Below, piece after piece: positions 1-5,932 of a stretch of 8,143 bases of DNA. The position numbers and the translations under genes were made by a program. Within the stretch, counting starts at the first letter, position 1, and each line of letters starts with the position of its first letter. The notes under the pieces are model-generated. The model was not told where the DNA came from. It searched no databases and was given only the letters and a program-made list of their open reading frames with translations. The DNA comes from JAEXNA01 sp050486105. GTDB lineage: Bacteria; Vulcanimicrobiota; Xenobia; Xenobiales; JADMJV01. Location: assembly GCA_050486105.1 (NCBI GenBank), contig JBJHCR010000289.1, forward strand, positions 1 through 8,143, read 5' to 3'.

Positions 1-1175
1 GTTCCCGGATGAGCCTCGTGGTCACCAATCAATGCCAAGAAGCGCTTGGGTACAGGTCTAAGAGGTTCAGGACCGGGACAGTCGTCGCGACGCTCGACTC
101 TCAAGACAGGAAGTTCGGGAACTTTGGCATCGAAAAACTGCACAGCAATCTCTCGTGCTAAGACCTCTGCCAACAGCGAGGGAACGGCATTGCCTATTTG
201 GCGTTGGACGGAGCGTCTCGAGCCGTAGATCTCAACCTTGTCTGGGAAGGTTTGAAGTCGACAAAGTTCCCGCTTGCTCAACAGGCGACTCTCCCAGTGG
301 AATGGGCCAACAGCAGGCCCTGGCTGCGCCTGGATCGTCCAGGAAGGTCTATCCTTAGCCAGCTTGAGCAAGAATGACCAGAAACGACGACGCCAGCCAA
401 ATAGTGGCTCTCCTCCACCACGCTCAGTATGATGGAGATAGTTTTTACCCTCTGGGATGGTCAGAAGCAGATCAGCCCATTTGCCCTTCATTTGTAAGTT
501 CTCACAAGGCTCTGGCTGGACCTCGGCAAGAGCATCCCAAGAAGTCGTGAACCGAGGGCGGCTTGGCCACTTCTCTGAGTCGAAATGAGTCGGCTTAGGA
601 AAGCGAAAAGGCTGACCGTCTCTGGAAGCAATCATAAAAAAACGACTTCGCTGCTGAGGTACCCCGAAGTCGGTGGCTGTAAGCACGGTACAACTCGGGC
701 GATAGTTTGTGCCCTGTCTCCTGTTAATCTCAGCGATTCTACTGAGTAGAAAATCAAAGCCTTCAGACTTACCGGCATAGCTCATTCCCTCTACATTCTC
801 CAGAAGGAAGGCGCTAGGGAGAGATTCTTCAAGAACCCTCATATAGGCATCAAGCGTCTTCGCTCGCGGGTCATCGAGCCGTCTAGATTCACCCGAAGAC
901 CAATAACCGGACTTAGAAAAAGGTTGGCATGGTGGGCCACCTATCAATACTCCATACTCACCCCGATCATGGCCAGCCTTTCGTAGAAGCGTTTCTGTCG
1001 AAAGCTCGTGAATATCGCTCTCTATGACAGATTTGAATCCATTTCTTCGAAGTGTTTCGCAGGCATCGGGCTCGTAGTCTGTGGCCACTAAAGTTTCATA
1101 GCCTGCAGCTTCGAAGCCATAGTCCATACCGCCGGCTCCACTGAAAAGGCTAATAGTTGTTAGTTTTCTCGACAT
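1..1175 (-). CDS. DNA (cytosine-5-)-methyltransferase, C-terminus cut by window edge
   Basis: Methylates C5 of cytosine in a specific DNA site using S-adenosylmethionine and protects host DNA from the partner nuclease. The frame is open from an ATG at 1175 to the left edge (391 codons visible). Motifs appear in family order: motif I ISLFSGAGG (residues 8-16, SAM binding), motif IV GGPPCQPFS (79-87) with catalytic Cys83, motif VI ENV (126-128), motif VIII QQRSR (174-178), and motif X RQIGNAVPSLL (325-335). The stretch between VIII and IX (about 185-275), where the target-recognition domain lies, is short. About 50 residues continue past motif X, so the protein has a C-terminal tail. No Shine-Dalgarno precedes the ATG; on the coding strand the bases there read CCCTCCTGTC. 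It is divergent from the nuclease gene with 72 bp between the starts. The enzyme class is very secure; the recognition site cannot be read from the sequence. Confidence 0.97.
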   Translation of the reverse strand, partial: MSRKLTTISLFSGAGGMDYGFEAAGYETLVATDYEPDACETLRRNGFKSVIESDIHELSTETLLRKAGHDRGEYGVLIGGPPCQPFSKSGYWSSGESRRLDDPRAKTLDAYMRVLEESLPSAFLLENVEGMSYAGKSEGFDFLLSRIAEINRRQGTNYRPSCTVLTATDFGVPQQRSRFFMIASRDGQPFRFPKPTHFDSEKWPSRPRFTTSWDALAEVQPEPCENLQMKGKWADLLLTIPEGKNYLHHTERGGGEPLFGWRRRFWSFLLKLAKDRPSWTIQAQPGPAVGPFHWESRLLSKRELCRLQTFPDKVEIYGSRRSVQRQIGNAVPSLLAEVLAREIAVQFFDAKVPELPVLRVERRDDCPGPEPLRPVPKRFLALIGDHEAHPG

Positions 1176-1208
1176 GACAGGAGGGCTCAACCTCGAACGT
1201 AAACTGAA

Positions 1209-1245
1209 CTCATAAATTCATGAGGTGGAATCGAAAACCTTTCGA
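1209..1245. promoter_or_regulatory. Inverted repeats in the divergent methyltransferase/nuclease spacer
   Basis: The 72-bp spacer holds two short inverted repeats. The first is CTCAT-N6-ATGAG (1209-1224). The second is TCGAAA-ACC-TTTCGA (1231-1245), ending two bases before the nuclease ATG. Both are seen directly. Divergent restriction-modification loci are often regulated from the shared spacer, by a controller protein or by the methyltransferase itself; there is no controller gene here. A regulatory role is inference. The second repeat could also form a hairpin at the nuclease start. No clear -35/-10 pair is visible on either strand. Confidence 0.35.
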
Positions 1246-1247
1246 AT

Positions 1248-2014
1248 ATGACTGAGAAGGCATTGCTCAAAGTTCTACGCCAGGCTTGTGCAGAATATAA
1301 ACTGGAACCAAGAGCTATTTTTCAGCGATCTGCTCAGGGTGAATACCCCTTCACCGTGGTTGACAGTGCCCAGTTGGAGGCAGAGTTAGAGGTTCGAGAG
1401 CACTTCCTCCCCTTGCCTACGGAGCCTGCAGTCTTAGCTAACGTGGTGGAGGTCTCTCTGGTCAGTTTTTGGCAGACAAGCTCGAAGCGGACGATAGGCT
1501 GAAGGTCCGTAAAGGCACAGAGCGGGGGTACCCAGACCTTGAGGTTGCTTCCGACGATCAGATCTTCGCAGTGGACGTTAAGGTCGCACGCAGAAGCAAG
1601 TCACTCAAGCAGACCCAAAGCCGCATCACTCTTTACACAGGCAATACTTACTTTCGCTACCCCCAGCTGAAGTGGCCCCAGACTTTTCGACCATTTAGAG
1701 ACTATCAAGGCCACCTAGACATCATTGTCCTCTACACCCTCAATACAGAGAGTCTCCATCGTATCGAGGACGTTGAAGTTCTCGTTCATCCTTCTTGGGA
1801 AATCGCATCCAGACAGCGCTCTTCGACGACCAGGGAATATATTGGTGCGGTAACGAATCTGGATGACCTACGCGCCGGCAACGGGGAGTTTGAGTCGGAA
1901 GAAGACTTTCTGGAGTTCTGGCGAGCCTACCCATTCAAAATCGGTAAGAGCGTTCAAAAGCAGCTGGACAAATTGCTCAAAGAGACAAATTATGGTCCGA
2001 AGGATCGGGCTTGA
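1248..2014 (+). pseudogene. EcoRV-like type II restriction endonuclease, interrupted by a frameshift
   Basis: Predicted double-strand DNA nuclease and partner of the divergent methyltransferase. It is read in two frames: 1248-1502, then 1469-2014. Adding one T to the T5 run at 1466-1470 gives one 255-residue protein, close to EcoRV (about 245). In the repaired protein a PD-(D/E)XK site is visible: PD at 96-97 and D110-V-K112 (YPDLEV...AVDVK). Downstream, RPFRDYQGH...YT, VEVLVHPSWEIA, then EFESEEDFLEFWRAY match EcoRV blocks YPFDQY..H..IIGYVYT, VKVFLQDKWVIA and IFDSEDEFLDYWRNY as I recall them. The aligned recognition loop (RQRSSTTREYIG against GSGNTTNIG) differs, so the target is probably not GATATC. 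The ATG at 1248 is the first possible start after a stop at 1221; the nearest GAGGTGG is about 19 nt upstream, too far to be a good ribosome site. The break could be a real mutation, a sequencing error or slippage. The second frame could start at TTG 1469, but that product would lack the N-terminal part. Confidence 0.85.
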
Positions 2015-2669
2015 TCCCACCGAGGTATATCAAGGTCTAGAAAACCTGGCGACCAACCACAGGAGACACCGGGCAACAATGAGCGACGCAAGAAAAGTTG
2101 ATATCTTTGCCAGCAGTTCCGTGCTTCTTGCCTTGGTATCGTGGGTGATCCTGAGCAGCCCCGTTGGATTTAGTTCCATCCTTGGCCGAATGAGATCTCA
2201 TAAGGTCGTGGTGCAAGCTAGTGGGGTCCGTCTCATTTCGAACAGTCTTAGAGTCCCTTGCTACAAATGGACCCCCTCGACGGGTTGGACTCATACTGGT
2301 TCTCCTCTCTATTTTGTTCCTGAGCCTGTAAGCGTAACGTTCTTTCCGTTTGCTGATCGGGCCAACCGCTGGATTGCCTTCGGTCCGTAGGCAGTCAGCC
2401 GCCTTCTCCCCCCAAATTCCCCAAGATCGATGTGCAGGATTTAGGCCGGGTTGCGGGCCTTCTCAAAAACCTCGCAATTCAAGACAGTGCCCACCCGCAT
2501 TTCTACAGTGCCAAATTGCTCCCAGCTAATCACTATCATGAGGTTTTTTGTCACTTGTGGCTTGCTTTGCCTTGTCCAGTTTTCGCATCACTCGTGTTGT
2601 CGGCAAATAGGGGTTGAGGGGCGTTGAAAGAGATTCTCAAGCCGGGCATATTTTGCTACTATAGCCCAC
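2015..2669. other. Gene-poor stretch between the nuclease and the VOC gene
   Basis: No RNA gene, transposase, CRISPR array or recognisable protein is visible on either strand. Open frames are short. The only one with some protein character is the plus-strand candidate at 2079-2390, listed separately. A second frame around 2194-2334 ends in a hydrophobic run (VGLILVLLSILFLSL) but has no start codon after its upstream stop. This may be decayed coding DNA, but no parent gene is recognised. A TTGAAA (2624-2629) and a TACTAT (2657-2662) lie just before the VOC gene; their 27-bp spacing does not make a standard promoter. Confidence 0.4.
2079..2390 (+). CDS. Candidate small single-pass membrane protein, unrecognised
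   Basis: An ATG at 2079 opens a 103-residue frame inside a longer one that overlaps the nuclease gene. Residues about 9-27 (FASSSVLLALVSWVILSS) are hydrophobic and could form a membrane segment or signal anchor. The rest is basic and aromatic, ending in FADRANRWIAFGP. AGGAG lies at 2061-2065, about 13 nt before the ATG, longer than usual. I recognise no family. It could equally be a chance frame: it lies in a gene-poor stretch and another frame there also has a hydrophobic run. Treat as tentative. Confidence 0.25.
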   Translation: MSDARKVDIFASSSVLLALVSWVILSSPVGFSSILGRMRSHKVVVQASGVRLISNSLRVPCYKWTPSTGWTHTGSPLYFVPEPVSVTFFPFADRANRWIAFGP

Positions 2670-3053
2670 GTGTTTAAGCGTGATGACGTCGACTATCAGT
2701 TCCACCATATAGGGATTCCCACAACTGAGGTGAGAGAGTGTGAGTCGTACAGCACTCTCTTTAAAATGTACACCAGCGACAGCGAGTGTCAGCTGGCGCG
2801 GACTCAGTTCCATCGCTTCGAACCTGGCAGCTCTTTGCACCCCCTCATCCAAACCCTACCCCATGTCGCCTTTAAGGTTAGCGACCTTGATCGAGCGGTC
2901 CAGGGCTGCCGGCTGCTGTTGGGACCGTATGAACCAATTCGTGGTTTTCGAGTGGCCATCATTGAGGATGGTGGCCACCCCGTCGAGCTTGTCGAGACCG
3001 AACTGAGTGACGACGAACTCTGGAGCCGCACCCGCACGGAAAGTCGAATTTGA
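2670..3053 (+). CDS. VOC superfamily (glyoxalase/bleomycin resistance fold) protein
   Basis: A 127-residue soluble protein with two beta-alpha-beta-beta-beta-like halves. The first opens with DYQFHHIGIP (8-17) and the second with LPHVAFKVSDLDRAV (63-77), both typical of vicinal oxygen chelate proteins. It ends in HPVELVE (103-109). His13, His65 and Glu106 fall where the metal ligands of this fold are usually found, so metal binding is likely. The superfamily includes glyoxalases, dioxygenases, epimerases and drug-binding proteins; nothing here selects one substrate. The GTG at 2670 is chosen because it directly precedes the conserved FKRDDVDYQFHHIG start. There is no Shine-Dalgarno sequence; TACTAT ends 7 nt upstream, which would fit a leaderless message, although no good -35 goes with it. 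It stands alone: no neighbour on the same strand is close enough to suggest a pathway. Confidence 0.8.
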   Translation: MFKRDDVDYQFHHIGIPTTEVRECESYSTLFKMYTSDSECQLARTQFHRFEPGSSLHPLIQTLPHVAFKVSDLDRAVQGCRLLLGPYEPIRGFRVAIIEDGGHPVELVETELSDDELWSRTRTESRI

Positions 3054-3310
3054 ATGGCCGCTTCAAGCGCCCACTTCGATTTTAGGAAAAACCTCGTTGA
3101 GCCACTCAGTCCAGATGGCCTTGGACCAAGACCTTCAAGCAGAGCCTTTTCGTCAGGAATCCCCTTTGATTCGGGGCACCAACCAAGGGCGAATACTGAC
3201 AGTAGGGCCTCAATGAGCTTCGAGACGAGTCAGGTAACGTTTCCGATGAGGGCCCTGGTTCCCGTCATGTACTTAACGAACCTTTTACAGTGAGGGAGTA
3301 CACTTCTCCT
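3054..3310. other. Spacer with no supported gene
   Basis: A 79-codon frame opens with an ATG directly after the VOC stop (3054) and runs to 3293. Its product is rich in Ser, Pro and Arg, with no motif, hydrophobic segment or family resemblance, so I do not call it. The 3' end carries GAGGGAG (3292-3298), a plausible ribosome site for the ATG at 3311. No hairpin terminator or RNA gene is evident. Confidence 0.4.
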
Positions 3311-3787
3311 ATGAATATGAGCTCTATGAAACACAAGATTATCCTGAAAGCGCCCAATCTGAAGGCGGTCAACTCGGTGCGAGAACTCCGAAGCGCGCAG
3401 CGCAAGACGGTGGATTTCGAGGCCCAACAAGATGTGAGAAGGCAAGCGACCGATATCGTGGATGGCTGTATGGCCTGGATCCAGCGGGCAGCTTCTTACA
3501 ATCAGCGGCCTGAGGACCATGCTCAACACGACACTAACTTGACGGTGCTCGACCGAGTCCCTACTCCAGTGCACAATGGCACGACATCGTGGTATGGGGA
3601 TTTGAGCGGCGAGATCAAGTTCGAGGCTGACGGCAAAACACCGAAATCGGCCAGCGTTCAAGTTGATGACAGCCTTTTCGGCTATCGCAAGAACGGTCTT
3701 CGAGAGACCTTCACCCAGAACGAAAACGGCGTCTTGACTACTGTGGTTCTCGACCACGGTAAGAACGTGCTGACCTGGGAATATTGA
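3311..3787 (+). CDS. Hypothetical soluble protein
   Basis: A 158-residue protein of no family I recognise. The N-terminal part (about 1-65) is charged and probably helical (KAVNSVRELRSAQRK, VDFEAQQDVRRQATDIVDG). The C-terminal part (about 85-158) looks like beta-strands with turns, with conserved-looking stretches GTTSWYGDLSGEIKFE and NGVLTTVVLDHGKNVLTWEY. There is no signal peptide, membrane segment or cysteine cluster. The ATG at 3311 is preferred because GAGGGAG lies 12 nt upstream; ATGs at 3317 and 3326 and a GTG at 3290 are alternatives. An opposite-strand frame covers the same bases (3230-3796), but its product looks like an antisense shadow. The gene converges on vapC with 30 bp between the stops. 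It is likely a real gene; the function is unknown. Confidence 0.6.
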   Translation: MNMSSMKHKIILKAPNLKAVNSVRELRSAQRKTVDFEAQQDVRRQATDIVDGCMAWIQRAASYNQRPEDHAQHDTNLTVLDRVPTPVHNGTTSWYGDLSGEIKFEADGKTPKSASVQVDDSLFGYRKNGLRETFTQNENGVLTTVVLDHGKNVLTWEY

Positions 3788-3817
3788 ATTTTCCACCGCC
3801 AGAAAGCGGCGAACGGT

Positions 3818-4195
3818 TTAATACGGACGCTGGGTCTTGATATCTGCCATAGGATAGTGTTTAACGTTCGTGGTGAACAAGACCGCGCCCCGACGGAGGG
3901 CCGTAGCTGCGATCATGGCGTCGGGTAGCTCCACACCATGACTCTTTCCGAACTGGCGTCGATACCTTCCCGCCTCTTCAGCGATATCTTCAGTGACCGA
4001 TTGGAACTCAAAAAGGGAGAGGAGGGCCCTGACACTCATCTCCTCGCCAGGTCGCATCCCAGCTAGAATTTCAGCTTGGGTGATCACCGAGCAGAGATTG
4101 AGTTCGGTGTCCAACGATGCTCTTAGGAATTCTCTTGCTTCGGGCTTGCCTCGAAGGTGATCGATGAGGACATCGGAATCAATCAGAACGGCCAT
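3818..4195 (-). CDS. vapC: VapC-type PIN-domain ribonuclease toxin
   Basis: Toxin of a type II toxin-antitoxin pair: a Mg-dependent ribonuclease that cuts specific RNAs (tRNA or rRNA in studied VapCs) when free of VapB. The 125-residue length is typical. The PIN acidic site is visible: Asp6 (LIDSDVLIDHL, 4-14), Glu42 (TQAEILAG, 39-46), Asp92 (LPDAMIAATAL, 90-100) and TTN at 108-110, where the fourth acidic position is often Asp or Asn. The start at 4195 (MAVLIDSDVLID) is preferred over an upstream ATG at 4255 because PIN toxins begin immediately before this first strand. The upstream residues would lie wholly inside vapB. The gene overlaps the vapB 3' end by 17 bp, which implies translational coupling. 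The RNA target cannot be read from the sequence. Confidence 0.93.
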   Translation of the reverse strand: MAVLIDSDVLIDHLRGKPEAREFLRASLDTELNLCSVITQAEILAGMRPGEEMSVRALLSLFEFQSVTEDIAEEAGRYRRQFGKSHGVELPDAMIAATALRRGAVLFTTNVKHYPMADIKTQRPY

Positions 4196-4430
4196 ATCGC
4201 TCTTCTCGTCGGGTCCAGCCCTCGCGGAGAGTTCTGAGGTCGTGCTCGCGGTCACCCCAAAGCCCGAAATTAGAATCTAGGATGGCGTCTTTGGTCGCCT
4301 CAGATTGTCGAATCAAGAGATCATCGACTGCGGACCTGATCAGATCCGACATGGACCGATGAGTCTGACTTCCCAGCCGTTGCAGAGCTTCATATTGTTC
4401 ATTCTGGAGATAGATCTGCGTCCTATGCAT
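4179..4430 (-). CDS. vapB: VapB-type ribbon-helix-helix antitoxin
   Basis: Antitoxin that binds and blocks VapC and, by analogy with characterised VapB proteins, represses its own promoter. The 83-residue product has an N-terminal ribbon-helix-helix: strand HRTQIYL (2-8), helix NEQYEALQRLGSQ (10-22), then RSMSDLIRSAVDDLL (25-39). The acidic and aromatic C-terminal tail is the expected toxin-binding part. The ATG at 4430 is chosen because the strand of the fold begins there; a longer frame to 4499 would read through the promoter and operator. There is no clear Shine-Dalgarno sequence; the predicted transcript starts within a few bases of the ATG. It ends 17 bp inside vapC. Confidence 0.92.
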   Translation of the reverse strand: MHRTQIYLQNEQYEALQRLGSQTHRSMSDLIRSAVDDLLIRQSEATKDAILDSNFGLWGDREHDLRTLREGWTRREERYGRSD

Positions 4431-4448
4431 GATGTATACATCATACAT
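4425..4448. promoter_or_regulatory. Palindromic operator at the vapB start
   Basis: Bases 4429-4444 form a perfect 16-bp palindrome, ATGATGTATACATCAT. With one mismatched pair (4428/4445) the symmetry extends to 24 bp, adding ATG/CAT on the outside. It covers the predicted -10 box and the vapB ATG. Ribbon-helix-helix antitoxins bind such palindromes, often with a TATAC-like core, so VapB/VapBC autorepression here is a well-grounded inference. Confidence 0.7.
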
Positions 4449-4468
4449 TGTCAATCCGATCCTAGCAA
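4440..4468 (-). promoter_or_regulatory. vapBC promoter
   Basis: On the minus strand TTGCTA (4468-4463) and TATGAT (4445-4440) are separated by 17 bp, matching the sigma-70-type -35/-10 arrangement. Transcription would begin near 4433, giving a leader of only a few bases before the vapB ATG at 4430. The -10 box lies inside the operator palindrome, so a bound repressor would block RNA polymerase. Confidence 0.6.
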
Positions 4469-4497
4469 CTTCCCTTAGTGGCGCTAGGGTGAGGTTC

Positions 4498-4529
4498 AAA
4501 CAAAAGGCCCGGTTTCGCCAGGGCTTTTT
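4498..4529 (-). terminator. Intrinsic terminator of the PAQR/SecD-like operon
   Basis: Bases 4502-4510 pair with 4521-4529 (AAAAGGCCC with GGGCTTTTT, one G-T pair), and GG/CC (4511-4512, 4518-4519) extend the stem around a TTTCG loop with one bulged A. In the minus direction the stem is followed by TTTTGTTTG, a usable U-tract. It lies about 70 bp after the stop of the SecD-like gene and 30 bp before the vapBC -35 box, so it separates the two units. The stem is also A/T-flanked for plus-strand transcripts, but no plus gene ends here. Confidence 0.75.
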
Positions 4530-4597
4530 GGTTTTCGCCTTGGTCTACCGCCAGAAAACAGGGTCGGAGAAGCACAGGTCACTGGGGACCTTGAGGC

Positions 4598-5125
4598 TCA
4601 CTTCTGGAGTTCTTGAAAGAGATACTGGCAGCCTTCATCTCCACAGCGAGAGATCTGCACTTTTCCGCCTCGAATCACCTCGCGGATGCGATGCTGGCTC
4701 ACCACCTGACCCCCTACCACGATGGCCACCCTGCGGTCCAGATATTCTGCGGTGAACTCCTCGAGTTGCCGGGCTGATTCGTCGGTCAGCTCGATCCCCA
4801 CCCACACTTGAGTCCGCTCGGTGGGGTCGGGAGTCCGAGTGGGCTCGCTCTCAAGGAGAATAGGCACGAAAGGCTGGACCCAGACCTGCACCTCTTCGGG
4901 GCCACCAGGTTCGAGAAAGGCTGGATGGATCGGCAAGAGCTGTTTCTCCTGGCCCCGGGGGGTACGGTCCTCAGAGCTCGCAACTAGATAAAACCCGTCT
5001 GGCAGTAAACCACTCTCGGACAAAACCGAACCTGCTTGGGCTAGTACAGTCAAGGCCAGGGCCAAGAGCACGGTCAGGGCGCGCACCCGTAACCACCGAC
5101 GGGGAGCGCTGACTCTACCAGACAA
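4598..5125 (-). CDS. Exported protein with a SecD/SecDF P1-head-like domain
   Basis: A 175-residue predicted exported protein. Residues about 11-31 are a signal peptide: basic start (RRWLRVR), hydrophobic core ALTVLLALALTVL, and an AQA-G cleavage-like site. Residues about 105-158 resemble the head of the SecD P1 domain: WVGIELTDESARQLEEFT, RRVAIVVGGQVVSQHRIRE, then GGKVQIS. There is no channel-forming membrane region, so it is a stand-alone P1-type module, not SecD (several hundred residues with six membrane spans). Cys161 and Cys166 near the end could form a disulfide. The TTG at 5125 is taken as start; it overlaps the PAQR gene by 11 bp. A GTG at 5086 is possible but would remove the basic n-region. 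It is the second gene of the unit and is followed by a terminator. Domain resemblance is fairly secure; the role in secretion or envelope function is unknown. Confidence 0.72.
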   Translation of the reverse strand: MSGRVSAPRRWLRVRALTVLLALALTVLAQAGSVLSESGLLPDGFYLVASSEDRTPRGQEKQLLPIHPAFLEPGGPEEVQVWVQPFVPILLESEPTRTPDPTERTQVWVGIELTDESARQLEEFTAEYLDRRVAIVVGGQVVSQHRIREVIRGGKVQISRCGDEGCQYLFQELQK

Positions 5126-5825
5126 AGGCTCTTAGGATCACCCAATGGTGACAGGCGCTGGCGGAGATCACGAAGAGGTGCCAAATGGAGTGATTGTATC
5201 GGAGCTTCTCCCAGAGATAGAAGGGAATGCCGACGTTGTACAGGACTCCACCAAAGAGCAATAGCCCCATGGATTGCCAGCCGATGACCGCCAATAAAGG
5301 CTTCAGCATGAAGACCGCCATCCAGCCCATCGCCATATAGATAGCAATGGAGTGGAGACCATACGGATTCGAACTCAGAAACTTGAAGGCGATACCGGCT
5401 GCAGCCAGGAGCCAGATGGTAACCAAGATCGTCCATCCCAGGCGGTCGCCTAAGGCCAGGACCGCAAACGGGGTGTAGGTGGCAGCCATGACCAGAAAGA
5501 TGGCCGAATGATCCACTTTTCGGAGGAAGCTCTTCTGCTCCGGATTTCTAACCAGGTGATAGATGGTAGAGATCAGGTAGAGAAAAACCCAGGCGGTTCC
5601 GTAGATGGCCAGGACCGACAGATGAGTCAGGGAGTTCATGTCCCAAACTGAAGTCAAGAGCGAACTCAGCGCCAACACGCTCAGGACCAAACCCATGCCG
5701 TGAGTGAGAGCGCTCATGGTCTCCTCGAACTGGGTGTCCCCGGTTACTGGACAGATCGGAGACTCATCGGGGTGGAGGAGTTCTCGCAAACGGCTGTATC
5801 GGCTTTGCGGGGGTAGGAGGAGCAT
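5115..5825 (-). CDS. trhA: PAQR family / hemolysin III (TrhA) membrane protein
   Basis: A 236-residue seven-span membrane protein of the PAQR family, slightly longer than most bacterial members (about 205-220) because of a 30-residue N-terminal leader. The family signature is complete: EETMSALTHGMG (34-45) before the first span, VDHSAIFLVMAATYTPF in the middle, and IWHLFVISASACHHW in the last span. The conserved Asp and His residues are the zinc site and hydrolase-like centre of the fold. Bacterial members are linked to membrane-fluidity homeostasis; the hemolysin name comes from early expression studies. The ATG at 5825 is used. An ATG at 5717 has a better ribosome site (GAGGAG) but would cut off the conserved EE pair. 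It is the first gene of a unit with the exported SecD-like protein; the 11-bp overlap suggests coupled translation. Confidence 0.92.
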   Translation of the reverse strand: MLLLPPQSRYSRLRELLHPDESPICPVTGDTQFEETMSALTHGMGLVLSVLALSSLLTSVWDMNSLTHLSVLAIYGTAWVFLYLISTIYHLVRNPEQKSFLRKVDHSAIFLVMAATYTPFAVLALGDRLGWTILVTIWLLAAAGIAFKFLSSNPYGLHSIAIYMAMGWMAVFMLKPLLAVIGWQSMGLLLFGGVLYNVGIPFYLWEKLRYNHSIWHLFVISASACHHWVILRAFVW

Positions 5826-5909
5826 CTCTATTCATGGAGTTCACCCCGCCCCGGCCGAAAACCTACAAAAGTTTAGCTCATTACCATCAGTATTTTTCTC
5901 TTAGTCGAA

Positions 5910-5931
5910 GCTAGAGGTACGAACCTCTAGC
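5910..5931 (-). terminator. Perfect 9-bp hairpin directly after the repeat-protein stop
   Basis: GCTAGAGGT (5910-5918) and ACCTCTAGC (5923-5931) form a perfect stem around a four-base loop. It starts two bases beyond the TGA of the minus-strand gene ending at 5933. In that direction the stem is followed by TTCGACTAAGAG, which lacks a U-run, so it is not a textbook intrinsic terminator. It may be a 3'-end stabilising hairpin, a weak terminator or a protein site upstream of the PAQR gene. Confidence 0.45.
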
Positions 5932-5932
5932 C

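Noticed and set aside
46..358. Two short plus-strand open frames.
   Set aside because: They lie wholly antisense to the methyltransferase, whose motif X is encoded here; their products have no protein-like features.
1466..1472. Canonical -1 programmed frameshift signal in the nuclease gene.
   Set aside because: The bases TTTTTGG do not fit X-XXY-YYZ in the reading frame and no downstream stem is obvious; loss of one T is simpler, though slippage is not excluded.
2037..2294. Minus-strand frame of 85 codons.
   Set aside because: The product is low in hydrophobic residues, rich in Ser, His and Arg, and has no motif or plausible start signal.
2538..2627. Tiny ORF MRFFVTCGLLCLVQF... resembling a lipoprotein signal.
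   Set aside because: Only about 29 residues with no ribosome site and no mature domain; cannot be told from chance.
3054..3293. 79-codon frame directly after the VOC stop.
   Set aside because: Composition is Ser/Pro/Arg-rich with no motif, and no family is recognised.
3230..3796. 188-codon minus-strand frame opposite the hypothetical gene.
   Set aside because: The product shows the Val/His/Arg-rich look of an antisense frame, while the plus frame has a ribosome site and more natural composition.
3796..3809. CCGC-CAGAAA-GCGG between the hypothetical gene and vapC as a bidirectional terminator.
   Set aside because: Only a four-base-pair stem and no T-run on either side.
4196..4255. Upstream start for vapC adding 20 residues.
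   Set aside because: PIN toxins start just before the LIDSD strand, and the added residues would be the antisense-free overlap of vapB read in another frame.
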